Source: Candidatus Pacearchaeota archaeon
Lineage (GTDB): Archaea; Nanobdellota; Nanobdellia; Pacearchaeales; GW2011-AR1
Direction: 5' to 3'
NCBI GenBank assembly: GCA_018221305.1
Contig: JAAOYK010000062.1
Span: forward strand, 1 to 59,403
DNA length: 59,403 nt
Shown: positions 1 to 7,442 of the stretch, in pieces
Numbering within the stretch: the stretch's first letter is position 1
Layout of the letters: every line of letters starts with the position of its first letter
The notes under the pieces: model-generated
The model's database searches: none
What the model was told of the DNA's origin: nothing
Seen by the model: the letters and a program-made list of their open reading frames with translations, nothing else
Program-made: the position numbers and the translations under genes

Positions 1-2
1 GT

Positions 3-479
3 GATAATCTTAAAGAGATAAAAGAAGCTATAACAAAGCAAGACATCAAGGACTTGCACAGAGATGGTATAATCACTGTAAAAGAAGTTAAAGGGAGAAA
101 GAAAATTAAAAGAAGAAAGTCTCGTCGTGGGCCTGGAAAGATTAAAAAGACAGTTAATAAAAGAAAACAAAGATATGTTAAAATCACGCGAAAATTAAGG
201 GCATATTTAAGTGGACTTAAAAAGTTAGGAATAATTGATAGAGAAAAATCTATTGAATTAAGAAATAAAGTAAGAATGAGAACATTTAGAAGTAAATCAC
301 ATTTAAAGGAATATTTAGAAAAGGTTGAAGAGATCAGCTTAAAGCCTGAAGCAATACGACAAAAGATTAAAAAAGAAGCAGCAGAAAGTAAGTCTAAGAC
401 AAAAAAAATAATTAAAAAAACAGAAAAAAAAGTAGTTAAAAAAGCTGAGAAAAAAACTGTGAAAAAAACTAAAAAATGA
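3..479 (+). CDS. rpl19e: Ribosomal protein eL19 (5' partial)
   Basis: Large-subunit ribosomal protein of the archaeal/eukaryotic L19e family, which bacteria lack. The gene enters from the left edge: the frame is open from base 3 and reads DNLKEIKEAITKQDIKDL ahead of a TTG at 54, so the real start is outside the window. The core is Arg/Lys rich (RKSRRGPGKIKKT, then KLRAYLSGLKKLG and a helical NKVRMRTFRSKSHLKEYL segment), as expected for the RNA-threading helices. About 40 C-terminal residues are almost only K, E, A and T, a longer low-complexity tail than the family needs. The stop overlaps the uL18 start (ATGA), so the two are translationally coupled. Confidence 0.95.
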   Translation, partial: DNLKEIKEAITKQDIKDLHRDGIITVKEVKGRKKIKRRKSRRGPGKIKKTVNKRKQRYVKITRKLRAYLSGLKKLGIIDREKSIELRNKVRMRTFRSKSHLKEYLEKVEEISLKPEAIRQKIKKEAAESKSKTKKIIKKTEKKVVKKAEKKTVKKTKK

Positions 480-970
480 AAAGACAAACAAAAATTGTAA
501 AACGTAGACGAAGGGAAGGGAAAACAAATTATACTCGAAGATTAAAGTTACTTGTAGGAAAACATCCACGGTTTGTTTTCAGAAAAACTAACAGATACTT
601 AATTTTACAAATTGTACAAAGTAGTCATGCGCAAGACAAAGTTGTCCACGTTACTAATAGTAAAGAATTATTAAAACAAGGCTGGCCAAAAGAAAAAACA
701 GGAAGTTTAAAATCATTGCCAGCGGCATACCTTTCAGGATATTTGTTAGGCAAAAAAGTTAAGGACATAAAAGGGAAAATCATTTTAGATGTTGGACTTA
801 TCCCAAGTACTAAAGGTTCAAAAATATACGCAGCACTTAAAGGATTTAGTGATGCAGGCGTAAATATTGCTCATGATAAAAAAATACTACCCACACAAGA
901 ACGCATAGAAGGGGAGAATTCAAAAATAGATAAGGAAACGTTTAATAAAATAAAGGAAGCTATAAAATGA
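476..970 (+). CDS. rpl18: Ribosomal protein uL18
   Basis: Large-subunit protein that binds 5S rRNA in the central protuberance. The 164-residue product has the N-terminal basic stretch RRRREGKTNYTRRLKLL, the family segment RFVFRKTNRYLILQIVQS, and a C-terminal half with AAYLSGYLLGKKV and LDVGLIPSTKGSKIYAALKGFSDAG, the conserved archaeal uL18 pattern. It lies between eL19 and uS5 in the usual archaeal order and overlaps both by four bases (ATGA), indicating tight coupling in a ribosomal-protein operon. Length is ordinary for the archaeal family. Confidence 0.96.
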   Translation: MKRQTKIVKRRRREGKTNYTRRLKLLVGKHPRFVFRKTNRYLILQIVQSSHAQDKVVHVTNSKELLKQGWPKEKTGSLKSLPAAYLSGYLLGKKVKDIKGKIILDVGLIPSTKGSKIYAALKGFSDAGVNIAHDKKILPTQERIEGENSKIDKETFNKIKEAIK

Positions 971-1710
971 ATGACCGAAAAATGAATGATAGAAGACCAC
1001 AAAGATTCACAAGACGGAAAAAACTCTCACGAGAAGAGATGAATAAACTTCGTGAAGAAAGAATTAAGCAGGAACAAATAAAACATCTTGAAGAATGGAA
1101 ACCAAAAACAAGCCTTGGTACGAAAGTTAAGACAAAACAATTTAAAGAGATAGATAAAGTATTAAATTATAAACTTTTGGAACCAGAAATTGTTGACATT
1201 TTAATGAATACTACATCAGATATCTTAAATATTGGACAAGCTAAAGGAAAATTTGGAGGCGGTAAAAGACGAGCTTGGAGACAAACACAGAAAAAAACTG
1301 CTGAAGGTAATGTTCCAACATTCTCATGTATGGCGGTTATAGGTAATGAAGATGGTTATGTAGGATTAGGGTATGGTAGAGCAAAAGAAACACTTCCTGC
1401 ACGTGCCAAAGCAATACGAAGAGCTAAACTAAACATTTTCAAGATTAAACGTGGATGTGCAAGTTTTGACTGTACATGTGGAGAACCTCACACTGTTCCA
1501 TTTATTGTTGAAGGAAAAACCGGAAGCTGTAAAGTTAAATTAATGCCTGCCCCTCAAGGTACTGGGTTAGTTATCGGGGATGAATGTAAAAAGATATTAA
1601 AGGCTGCTGGAATAAAAGATGTTTATAGTGTTACTAATGGAAAAATTAGGACAACAATTAATCTCGCAAAAGCGTGTATCGATGCTTTAGAAAAAACAAA
1701 CCAAATGTAA
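967..1710 (+). CDS. rps5: Ribosomal protein uS5
   Basis: Small-subunit protein involved in decoding fidelity. At 247 residues it has an archaeal-type N-terminal extension rich in Arg, Lys and Glu, the double-stranded-RNA-binding-like S5 domain (FGGGKRRAWRQTQKKT, then VGLGYGRAKETLPARAKAIRRAKLN), the archaeal Cys-rich loop GCASFDCTCGEPH, and the C-terminal domain (MPAPQGTGLVIGDECKKIL). The first codons contain a near-repeat (MNDRKMNDRR); ATG 967 couples to the uL18 stop, while ATG 982 is an alternative start. The next gene is uS3 rather than the uL30 expected in most archaea. Confidence 0.96.
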   Translation: MNDRKMNDRRPQRFTRRKKLSREEMNKLREERIKQEQIKHLEEWKPKTSLGTKVKTKQFKEIDKVLNYKLLEPEIVDILMNTTSDILNIGQAKGKFGGGKRRAWRQTQKKTAEGNVPTFSCMAVIGNEDGYVGLGYGRAKETLPARAKAIRRAKLNIFKIKRGCASFDCTCGEPHTVPFIVEGKTGSCKVKLMPAPQGTGLVIGDECKKILKAAGIKDVYSVTNGKIRTTINLAKACIDALEKTNQM

Positions 1711-1712
1711 AA

Positions 1713-2720
1713 ATGGAAGAACGTAAATTTATCAGACTGAAAAAGGAAGAATTTGGTATAAAAGAATATATCAAAAGAAATCTTGGTAAAGGAAAAATTA
1801 GCCGACTAGATATAGAGTATACTCCTGTTGGTGAAAAAATCATCGTAGCAACTAGTAGGCCTGGTCTTGTTATTGGTCGAAGAGGAGAAAAAATTGAAGA
1901 ATTAACTAGAGTATTAAAATCAAGGTTTAAGCTTGAAAATCCACATATTGAAATCAGTGAAATTAAAAATCCATTATTTGATGCACAATTAGTAGCAGAC
2001 GAAATGGCTTTAGCACTTGAAAGAATGGGGAACCTTAAATTCAAAGTTATAGCGTATAGAAAATTAGGAGATGTAATGAGAGAAGGGGCACTTGGATGTG
2101 AGTTCAGGCTTACTGGAAAACTTCCAAGTGATAGAGCAAAGTCATGGAGATTTGCTCAAGGATATTTAAAAAAAGCAGGAGAATCAAGAAAAGAAATTGA
2201 TAGAGCTCAAGCAACTGCGTTAACAAAGACAGGGATTATAGGTATAAAAGTTGCAATAATGTCACCAGATGCAAGAATTTATGATAGAATTGATATTGAT
2301 GATAAAATGAAAGCACATATTCAAAGAATACCAGAGGATCCAAAAGAAAAAGAAGAAGAAAAAGAAGAAAAAAATAAAAAAAGTCACAAAAAGAAGAAAG
2401 TTACAAAAAAGATTAAAGAAATGATAGATGAAGGAGCACAAAAAAGTGAAAAAAAAGCAGCTAAAATCCTAGAAAAAGGAGAAACAAAGGTTATAATGGA
2501 ATCTCAAAAGGTTAGCAAGCAAGAAGATGGTACTGCTATGATGATTGAAGAAGAGATAGAAGAAGGAGTTCCTCAAGATCAAATTGATAAAGATATAAAA
2601 AAGGGATTAAAGAAAGAAGAAGAAAAGAAAGAAAAAGCAAAACCTAAAGAAAAGATGACTAATAATGATAATGAAAAAGCTAATAAAGATGAAAAACTTA
2701 ACATGGAGGAAGAAAAATAA
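1713..2720 (+). CDS. rps3: Ribosomal protein uS3 with long charged tail
   Basis: Small-subunit protein at the mRNA entry site. The start is ATG 1713, two bases after the uS5 stop; an upstream in-frame start would run deep into uS5. The 335-residue product has the N-terminal KH domain with the GRRGEKIEEL GXXG loop after RPGLVI, then the S3 C-terminal domain (GCEFRLTGKLPSDRAKSWRFAQGYLKKAGE; VAIMSPDARIYDRI). Roughly the last 120 residues are a K/E-rich low-complexity tail. In most archaea uS3 follows uL22 and sits far upstream in the S10 part of the cluster; here it lies directly after uS5. Its last codons contain GGAGG (2705-2709), well placed for the mini-ORF that overlaps its stop. Confidence 0.95.
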   Translation: MEERKFIRLKKEEFGIKEYIKRNLGKGKISRLDIEYTPVGEKIIVATSRPGLVIGRRGEKIEELTRVLKSRFKLENPHIEISEIKNPLFDAQLVADEMALALERMGNLKFKVIAYRKLGDVMREGALGCEFRLTGKLPSDRAKSWRFAQGYLKKAGESRKEIDRAQATALTKTGIIGIKVAIMSPDARIYDRIDIDDKMKAHIQRIPEDPKEKEEEKEEKNKKSHKKKKVTKKIKEMIDEGAQKSEKKAAKILEKGETKVIMESQKVSKQEDGTAMMIEEEIEEGVPQDQIDKDIKKGLKKEEEKKEKAKPKEKMTNNDNEKANKDEKLNMEEEK

Positions 2721-2773
2721 TGGCAACAATGAAAAATTCTATGATTGTGTCTAGCCATTTGATTATTAAATAA
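2720..2773 (+). CDS. 17-codon mini-ORF between uS3 and uL29
   Basis: A short frame encoding MATMKNSMIVSSHLIIK. Its ATG overlaps the uS3 stop (TAATG), and it is preceded by GGAGG at 2705-2709 with a 10-base spacer, a good Shine-Dalgarno geometry. Its stop ends two bases before the uL29 ATG, which has no ribosome-binding site of its own. I recognise no family. It could be a real small protein, a coupling device for re-initiation at uL29, or a remnant left by rearrangement of the ribosomal cluster. GGAGG also falls in the uS3 codons for Met-Glu-Glu, so chance cannot be excluded. Confidence 0.45.
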   Translation: MATMKNSMIVSSHLIIK

Positions 2774-2775
2774 GA

Positions 2776-2979
2776 ATGGCTGTTTTAAAAAATAAAGATA
2801 TCAAAAAAATGTCTGATAAAGAGATTAATAGTAAAATTAAAGAACTAAACATGGAACTAATTAAGAGCAAAGTTGGGGCAAATAAAGGCGGAAAAATAAA
2901 GATTCGTGAGATGAAGATAGCTATTGCCAGGCTTAAAACATTCAATAGATTAAATCAAATAAAGTCTGTTGAAAAATAG
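2776..2979 (+). CDS. rpl29: Ribosomal protein uL29
   Basis: Small two-helix large-subunit protein near the polypeptide exit tunnel. The 67 residues read as a typical L29: LKNKDIKKMSDKEINSKIKE, a linker with SKVGANKGGK, and a second helix ending EMKIAIARLKTF. It keeps the archaeal order uS3-uL29-aIF1 as a block, although that block has been moved into the uS5-uL30 junction. No Shine-Dalgarno precedes the start, so it may depend on re-initiation after the mini-ORF just upstream. Confidence 0.93.
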   Translation: MAVLKNKDIKKMSDKEINSKIKELNMELIKSKVGANKGGKIKIREMKIAIARLKTFNRLNQIKSVEK

Positions 2980-2985
2980 AGCAAT

Positions 2986-3285
2986 ATGGATATATGCCCA
3001 AAATGCGGATTGCCTTTACAAGCATGCGTTTGTGAAGAAATAGCGAAGACTGAACAGAGAATACACATCCGGACTGTGAAGAAAAAGTTCGGAAAGATAA
3101 ACACAATAATCTCTGGTTTTCAGGGAGTAGACCTGAAAACCTTAGCCAAGGACCTAAAGCAGAAATTGGCATGTGGTGGAACAGTGAAAGATGATTCACT
3201 AGAACTCCAAGGGAGCCACACAAAAAAAGCTAAAGAGACATTAGTTAAACTTGGCTTTTCAAAAGAAACAATCGACATTGTGTAA
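2986..3285 (+). CDS. sui1: Translation initiation factor aIF1 (SUI1)
   Basis: Archaeal homologue of eIF1, which acts on the small subunit in start-codon selection. The 99-residue product has the archaeal N-terminal Cys motif MDICPKCGLPLQACVCEE, a likely zinc site, followed by the SUI1 fold with KKKFGKINTIISGFQG and LKQKLACGGTVKDDSLELQG. It directly follows uL29, as in many archaea, but the Rpp29 and uS17 genes that usually come next are absent and uL30 follows. Length is normal. Confidence 0.95.
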   Translation: MDICPKCGLPLQACVCEEIAKTEQRIHIRTVKKKFGKINTIISGFQGVDLKTLAKDLKQKLACGGTVKDDSLELQGSHTKKAKETLVKLGFSKETIDIV

Positions 3286-3293
3286 AAAAGGCA

Positions 3294-3301
3294 TTTAAAA
3301 A
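3294..3301 (+). promoter_or_regulatory. Possible TATA-like box in the aIF1-uL30 gap
   Basis: TTTAAAAA lies in the 79-base gap before uL30, about 67 bases upstream of its ATG. It would give a 5' leader of about 40 bases that contains GGTGATA at 3314-3320, too far from the ATG to be its ribosome-binding site. This suggests an extra promoter where the moved uS3 block rejoins the uL30-uL15 genes. Support is compositional only. Confidence 0.35.
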
Positions 3302-3364
3302 GCAGAACACGAAGGTGATAAGATTAAGAGTAGGAATACTGCCAAAATTTTAAAAGTAAATAAA

Positions 3365-4051
3365 ATGGAACAAGAAAAAACAACTGAAGAAGAAATACGT
3401 GAAGAAATTCATGAAGCTGAACAAGAAATTGCTAATGAAGTAGTAAAGATAAAAGATAAAGTTAGTGACCATAAGATCACAAGTAAACAAGCTAACAAGA
3501 AAATTGATAAAGAAGTTTCTGAAATAGCACAAGAAACAATGAAAGATATTGAAAAAGTAAAAAAGCCGAAAAAGCAAATGAAAAGTGAAAAAAAGCCTCA
3601 AAAAGTTGCAAGCCCAAAATCAGGAGTTATTGCGATTATTCGAATATCTGGCATGGTTAAAGTTAAAGATGAAATAGCCTCAACACTTTCAAGGTTAAGA
3701 CTTCGGCGTAAATATGCATGCACGCTTATTGATAGCACAGACAATCAAATAATGAAAATGTTAGAGAAAGTTAAGTATTATGTAGCATATGGGCTGATTA
3801 ATGAAGCAACATTGTCTCAGTTAATTAAAGAACGCGCAAGAAAAATAGGAAGTTCTAAAAAGCCAAAGTTGGATGAAAATGATATTATGAAGAAGATAAT
3901 GAAAGGCGACAACCTAAAAAGTTTAGGCCTTAAACCCTTCTTTAGGCTACATCCTCCAAGACGCGGAATAAAAAGTAAACTTCAATATCCAAAAGGTGTT
4001 CTTGGGAATAATAAAGAAGATATAAATAAATTAATTGCAAGGATGCTTTAG
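3365..4051 (+). CDS. rpl30: Ribosomal protein uL30 with N-terminal extension
   Basis: Large-subunit protein. The 228-residue product has a conserved archaeal uL30 core from about residue 80: GVIAIIRISGMVKVKDEIASTL, RKYACTLIDSTDNQIMKMLEKV, and the long archaeal C-terminal part with GLKPFFRLHPPRRGIKS. The first 75-80 residues are a Glu/Lys/Ile-rich, probably helical extension not needed by the family. Frames upstream of ATG 3365 hold no other ATG. It is followed immediately by uL15 (ATG five bases after the stop). Confidence 0.94.
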   Translation: MEQEKTTEEEIREEIHEAEQEIANEVVKIKDKVSDHKITSKQANKKIDKEVSEIAQETMKDIEKVKKPKKQMKSEKKPQKVASPKSGVIAIIRISGMVKVKDEIASTLSRLRLRRKYACTLIDSTDNQIMKMLEKVKYYVAYGLINEATLSQLIKERARKIGSSKKPKLDENDIMKKIMKGDNLKSLGLKPFFRLHPPRRGIKSKLQYPKGVLGNNKEDINKLIARML

Positions 4052-4055
4052 AAAA

Positions 4056-4565
4056 ATGGTTGTAAGAATAAAAAAGAAAAAGAAAGCGCCAGGAATGCGT
4101 GGAACTAATAGTCATGGAGGAGGAGCAAGAGGAAAACGAAGAAAAAGCGGTCATCATGGGGGTGGAGGAATGTCTGGTAGTGGTAAACGAGCAGATCACA
4201 AAAAGTCTCTTGTAATAAAACTTTATGGCAACAAATATTTTGGTAAAAAAGGAATTGTCGGCAAAAAAACAGCAAGAGATAAAAGACAAGCAATGGATCT
4301 GAAAGAGATTCAAAGAGATTTAAGATCAATATTAAAAAAGTTTGGTGTTAAAGGAAAGAAAGATGAGATCATATTAAAAGATTATACAATACTTGGTGAG
4401 GGCGAATTGAAACAAAAGTTAACAATTACTGCAAAAAGATTTTCAAAAAGTGCAAAGCAAAAAATTGAAAAAGCTGGAGGAAAATGGATAATGACCCAAG
4501 CTCAAAAAACAATTTCTGAAGCACCAGAATCTATAAAAAAAGTGAAAGATAGTGAGCAAAAATAA
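4056..4565 (+). CDS. rpl15: Ribosomal protein uL15
   Basis: Large-subunit protein. The start is ATG 4056, just after the uL30 stop; earlier in-frame codons overlap uL30 and add nothing conserved. The 169-residue product has the Gly/Arg/Lys-rich N-terminus GTNSHGGGARGKRRKSGHHGGGG that penetrates the rRNA, followed by the L15/L18e-type domain (ITAKRFSKSAKQKIEKAGGKW). It is the last ribosomal gene before secY, the standard archaeal and bacterial arrangement. Confidence 0.95.
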   Translation: MVVRIKKKKKAPGMRGTNSHGGGARGKRRKSGHHGGGGMSGSGKRADHKKSLVIKLYGNKYFGKKGIVGKKTARDKRQAMDLKEIQRDLRSILKKFGVKGKKDEIILKDYTILGEGELKQKLTITAKRFSKSAKQKIEKAGGKWIMTQAQKTISEAPESIKKVKDSEQK

Positions 4566-4570
4566 TCAGC

Positions 4571-4578
4571 TTTATAAA
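4571..4578 (+). promoter_or_regulatory. TATA-like box upstream of secY
   Basis: TTTATAAA in the 53-base gap between uL15 and secY, centred about 44 bases before the secY ATG. It would give a leader of about 18 bases. No Shine-Dalgarno is seen. It may allow secY transcription apart from the ribosomal operon. Confidence 0.4.
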
Positions 4579-4618
4579 CTAATTCCCATTCATAATCAAA
4601 TAAACAAAGAATTTAGAT

Positions 4619-6004
4619 ATGGAATTTCGAGCTATATTAAAAAATTTACCAGAAGTCCGGGCACCTACTGAAAAAAAATTAGGATTTAATATTAAGTTAA
4701 AATGGACTGTAATAGTTTTAGTTGCTTTCTTTATAATGTCAAACATTGCGTTGTATGGATTAGAAAACAATGCATTAGAACGTTTTGAATATTTAGCAGT
4801 CATTATGGGTACTAGTTTTGGATCAATAATTAGCTTAGGTATTGGACCAATCGTAATGGCATCAATCATATTGCAATTACTGGTTGGAAGTAAGATCTTA
4901 AACATTGATACCTCAACAGAGGAAGGAAAAAAGTTTTTCCAAGGCCTGCAAAAGTTATCAGTATTTTTCTTCATAATATTTGAGGCAGTGATTTATGTAG
5001 TAATGAAAGGACTTGAAGCAACTCCTGGGTTTACATCAGTTGTTATTTTACAATTAATTTTAGGTGGGTTAGCAATTTTATTCATGGACGAGGTTTCTCA
5101 AAAATGGGGATTTGGTAGTGGTGTTAGCTTATTCATCGCAGCAGGTATTGGTTGGAGATTAATTACTGCAGCGTTTGGATTTTTAAACACGCAAGGTAAC
5201 TTTCAAATAACTGGAAGAATTTGGGTATTATTTACAAGTTTAGTGGCAAGCCCACCAGATACTCAAGGGTTCATGCTAGCTTTAGCAGCGATTCTAGCAA
5301 CAGTTATATTATTTTTAATAGTTGTATGGACACAATCATTAAAAATAGAAATCCCACTAAGTTATGACAGACTACGAGGATATTCTATGAAGTGGCCGTT
5401 GCAGTTTTTTTATGCCTCAGTAATCCCTGTAATCTTGACAGCAGCCTTAATTGCCAACTTACAACTCTTTGGAGGACTATTACAAAATAAACTCGGCCAC
5501 CCGACAGTACTTGGAAATTTTAAAGAAGGTCGCGCAGTATGTGATGTTGATGGTTGCGGAGTTCTTTATTGGGTAAGTTCAACAAACGTTGTTGAAAGAA
5601 TAATTACTAAAAGCTGGAGTTGGACAATTTTAGGACAAACAGCAGGGCATGTATTATTTTTCATGTTTTTTGCTGCATTGTTTTCAGTATTTTGGGTGAA
5701 AACATCAGGAATGGACGCATCCAATCAGGCACAAAATATACTCAAATCAGGTCTGCAAATCCCTGGATTTAGAAGAGACGAACGTATCCTTGAATCTATA
5801 TTATCAAGATATGTTATGCCTTTAACAATAATGGGGGGTCTTGCAATAGGGCTCTTAGCAGCGTTAGCAGACATTTTAGGAGCATTAGTAGGCGGAACAG
5901 CTCTACTGTTAGGTATAATGATCACGTTCCAGTTTTATCAAAGTATTGCAAAAGATCATGCAATGGATATGAATCCAGCATTAAAGAAAATGATGGGTGC
6001 TTAA
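4619..6004 (+). CDS. secY: Preprotein translocase subunit SecY (Sec61 alpha)
   Basis: Pore-forming subunit of the Sec translocon. The 461-residue, strongly hydrophobic product has about ten membrane spans. The N-terminal cytosolic segment LKNLPEVRAPTEKKLGF leads into TM1, the plug region follows (GTSFGSIISLGIGPIVMASIILQLLVG), and the cytoplasmic loops carry EIPLSYDRLRGYSMKWPLQFFYAS and PGFRRDERILESILSRY with the conserved basic residues that contact ribosomes. Length and motifs are typical of archaeal SecY. It follows uL15; the adenylate kinase gene often found next in archaea is missing and DUF106 follows directly. Confidence 0.97.
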   Translation: MEFRAILKNLPEVRAPTEKKLGFNIKLKWTVIVLVAFFIMSNIALYGLENNALERFEYLAVIMGTSFGSIISLGIGPIVMASIILQLLVGSKILNIDTSTEEGKKFFQGLQKLSVFFFIIFEAVIYVVMKGLEATPGFTSVVILQLILGGLAILFMDEVSQKWGFGSGVSLFIAAGIGWRLITAAFGFLNTQGNFQITGRIWVLFTSLVASPPDTQGFMLALAAILATVILFLIVVWTQSLKIEIPLSYDRLRGYSMKWPLQFFYASVIPVILTAALIANLQLFGGLLQNKLGHPTVLGNFKEGRAVCDVDGCGVLYWVSSTNVVERIITKSWSWTILGQTAGHVLFFMFFAALFSVFWVKTSGMDASNQAQNILKSGLQIPGFRRDERILESILSRYVMPLTIMGGLAIGLLAALADILGALVGGTALLLGIMITFQFYQSIAKDHAMDMNPALKKMMGA

Positions 6005-6056
6005 GCGTAGTTTTAAAAACACACAAAAACTCAAAGATATACGATAATACAAAAAA

Positions 6057-6461
6057 ATGGCATTAATAGATATGATTCAAGGAAATCCAAGGGTAGCAAT
6101 TATCTTTTTCTCGTTTCTAGTAACTCTGTTTATCACAGTTATAACATATTATATGACTGATAGAGAAAAAATGAAAGCTATTAGAGATAGACAGAAGCTG
6201 CTTCGAAAAGAAATGAAACAGTATAGAGACAACCCTCAAAAGATGATGGAACTTAACAAACAATTAATGGCAGACTTTCCTGAACAAATGAAGCATTCAA
6301 TGAAACCAATGCTTGTAACAATTATCCCATTACTAATACTTTTTAGCTGGCTTAGATCAACTTTTGCGCAAACTGCTATTGCTGGATCTTGGTTTTGGTG
6401 GTATTTAGTATCATCGATCATATTTAGTATGTTCTTAAGAAAAAGCCTGGGATTACAATAA
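6057..6461 (+). CDS. DUF106 / EMC3-like membrane insertase
   Basis: Archaeal DUF106 proteins belong to the YidC/Oxa1/EMC3/TMCO1 superfamily and are thought to act with SecY in membrane-protein insertion. The 134-residue product has one N-terminal membrane span (VAIIFFSFLVTLFITVITYYM), a charged helical coiled-coil hairpin (DREKMKAIRDRQKLLRKEMK then MMELNKQLMADFPEQM), and two C-terminal spans around WLRSTFAQ and WFWWYLVSSIIFSMFL. Position after secY is the classical archaeal context and supports the assignment. Confidence 0.88.
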   Translation: MALIDMIQGNPRVAIIFFSFLVTLFITVITYYMTDREKMKAIRDRQKLLRKEMKQYRDNPQKMMELNKQLMADFPEQMKHSMKPMLVTIIPLLILFSWLRSTFAQTAIAGSWFWWYLVSSIIFSMFLRKSLGLQ

Positions 6462-6528
6462 TCTTTTTAAACAAAAATTTGTTTCAAAAATTAGATGATA
6501 TCAAAATTTAAAAGATTCTTTTAAAAAA

Positions 6529-7008
6529 ATGATTTTTGAGATAAACACATATAAATCTAGTGGTGATGGGCTGCGAGCAAACCCAGACATTAAAGAGATT
6601 TCTGATCAACACATAATCTATAAACAAGGGTTAGGGCGTGCTAATAATAAAAATGATGCAAAAGTTTTAGCACAAAATACTGCAAAGACATTATTTTTGA
6701 TTCAAGCACATGCACTAGGTGTAGATTTTTTTACTGACAGGGAATCTGACTGGCAAGTGATATCATTTAAAAGCTCCCTTAGTATTTTCAGTTCTCTTGA
6801 TCCTTCAAAATCACAAACATATATAGCAGCAATAGTGGAGGGCGGAGTTGGTTATGTAGGGACATATACAGATTATAATTCAATGAAAGAAAAACGAGCA
6901 CAACAGTTAGAAATAGCAAGAGGATTAGTTAGAAAATTAAGTAACTTTCCAGCAAAATATTGTAATGATGTCTTAAATATGATTAAACGAAAAGAAGGGA
7001 CACTCTGA
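6529..7008 (+). CDS. Hypothetical protein
   Basis: I do not recognise this 159-residue protein. It has no membrane span or signal peptide and no cysteine motif. Visible features are a mixed alpha/beta pattern, GQGLGRANNKNDAK-like glycine and asparagine turns (residues about 34-47), IAAIVEGGVGYVGTYTDY in the middle, and a C-terminal helix ending NMIKRKEGTL. It stands alone on the plus strand between DUF106 and a minus-strand VanZ gene, with its stop six bases from the VanZ stop. The 67-base gap upstream is very AT-rich. Confidence 0.7.
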   Translation: MIFEINTYKSSGDGLRANPDIKEISDQHIIYKQGLGRANNKNDAKVLAQNTAKTLFLIQAHALGVDFFTDRESDWQVISFKSSLSIFSSLDPSKSQTYIAAIVEGGVGYVGTYTDYNSMKEKRAQQLEIARGLVRKLSNFPAKYCNDVLNMIKRKEGTL

Positions 7009-7013
7009 TAATT

Positions 7014-7391
7014 TTACTTTTTTCTTAAAATTAGATAAAACACACTTGATGCTAAAATTCCTACAGAATTTGTTATTATATCAGTGTACGAACAAAACCG
7101 GTTTGGTACAAAAAATTGATGAATCTCGTCAGTTATAGAATATGCTAGAGCTAATAATATCGCAAACAGTACTAAATACCTATTATCTATCTTACCCCTT
7201 ATTATCGCAATTAATAAGAAAAACGAAAAGATTGCAAATATTGTAAAATGGTACATATAAGATTTATAAGGGATACCTTTACCAGGGACACCGGCCTCGA
7301 AAGTAAGGCCTGAGATATAAAATATAAATATGGCCATACCAAGAGCCATAAACCATGCAAAAAAGCTATGTCTTTCAAACCACTTTATCAT
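7014..7391 (-). CDS. VanZ-family membrane protein
   Basis: The VanZ family is named for a teicoplanin-resistance accessory protein, but most members have no known role. The product has four predicted membrane spans and the family signature SITDEIHQFFVPNRFCSYTD followed by NSVGI; the conserved D-E-x-H-Q and R-x-x-x-x-D residues are present. I chose ATG 7391 (125 residues, MIKWFERHSFFAWF) over ATG 7409 because a TATA-like box centred at 7418 lies 27 bases upstream of 7391 but only 9 from 7409. The same box appears to serve the divergent prefoldin gene. Confidence 0.88.
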   Translation of the reverse strand: MIKWFERHSFFAWFMALGMAIFIFYISGLTFEAGVPGKGIPYKSYMYHFTIFAIFSFFLLIAIIRGKIDNRYLVLFAILLALAYSITDEIHQFFVPNRFCSYTDIITNSVGILASSVFYLILRKK

Positions 7392-7413
7392 GCAATACTT
7401 CAAATGCATAAAC

Positions 7414-7422
7414 CTTAAAAAG
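7414..7422. promoter_or_regulatory. Shared near-palindromic TATA box, VanZ / prefoldin alpha
   Basis: CTTAAAAAG, read as CTTTTTAAG on the other strand, is the only TATA-like element in the short gap. Its centre is 25 bases from the prefoldin ATG (7443) and 27 bases from the VanZ ATG (7391), so both divergent transcripts would start at or next to their start codons. This geometry fixes both starts. The two units cannot easily be transcribed from it at once. Confidence 0.6.
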
Positions 7423-7442
7423 CTTGCTAATTCTCAATTTCT

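Noticed and set aside
6469-6484. Inverted repeat AAACAAA-AA-TTTGTTT as terminator or operator
   Set aside because: The arms are seven AT-rich bases with a two-base loop, expected by chance in such a composition; a stem this weak is not convincing.
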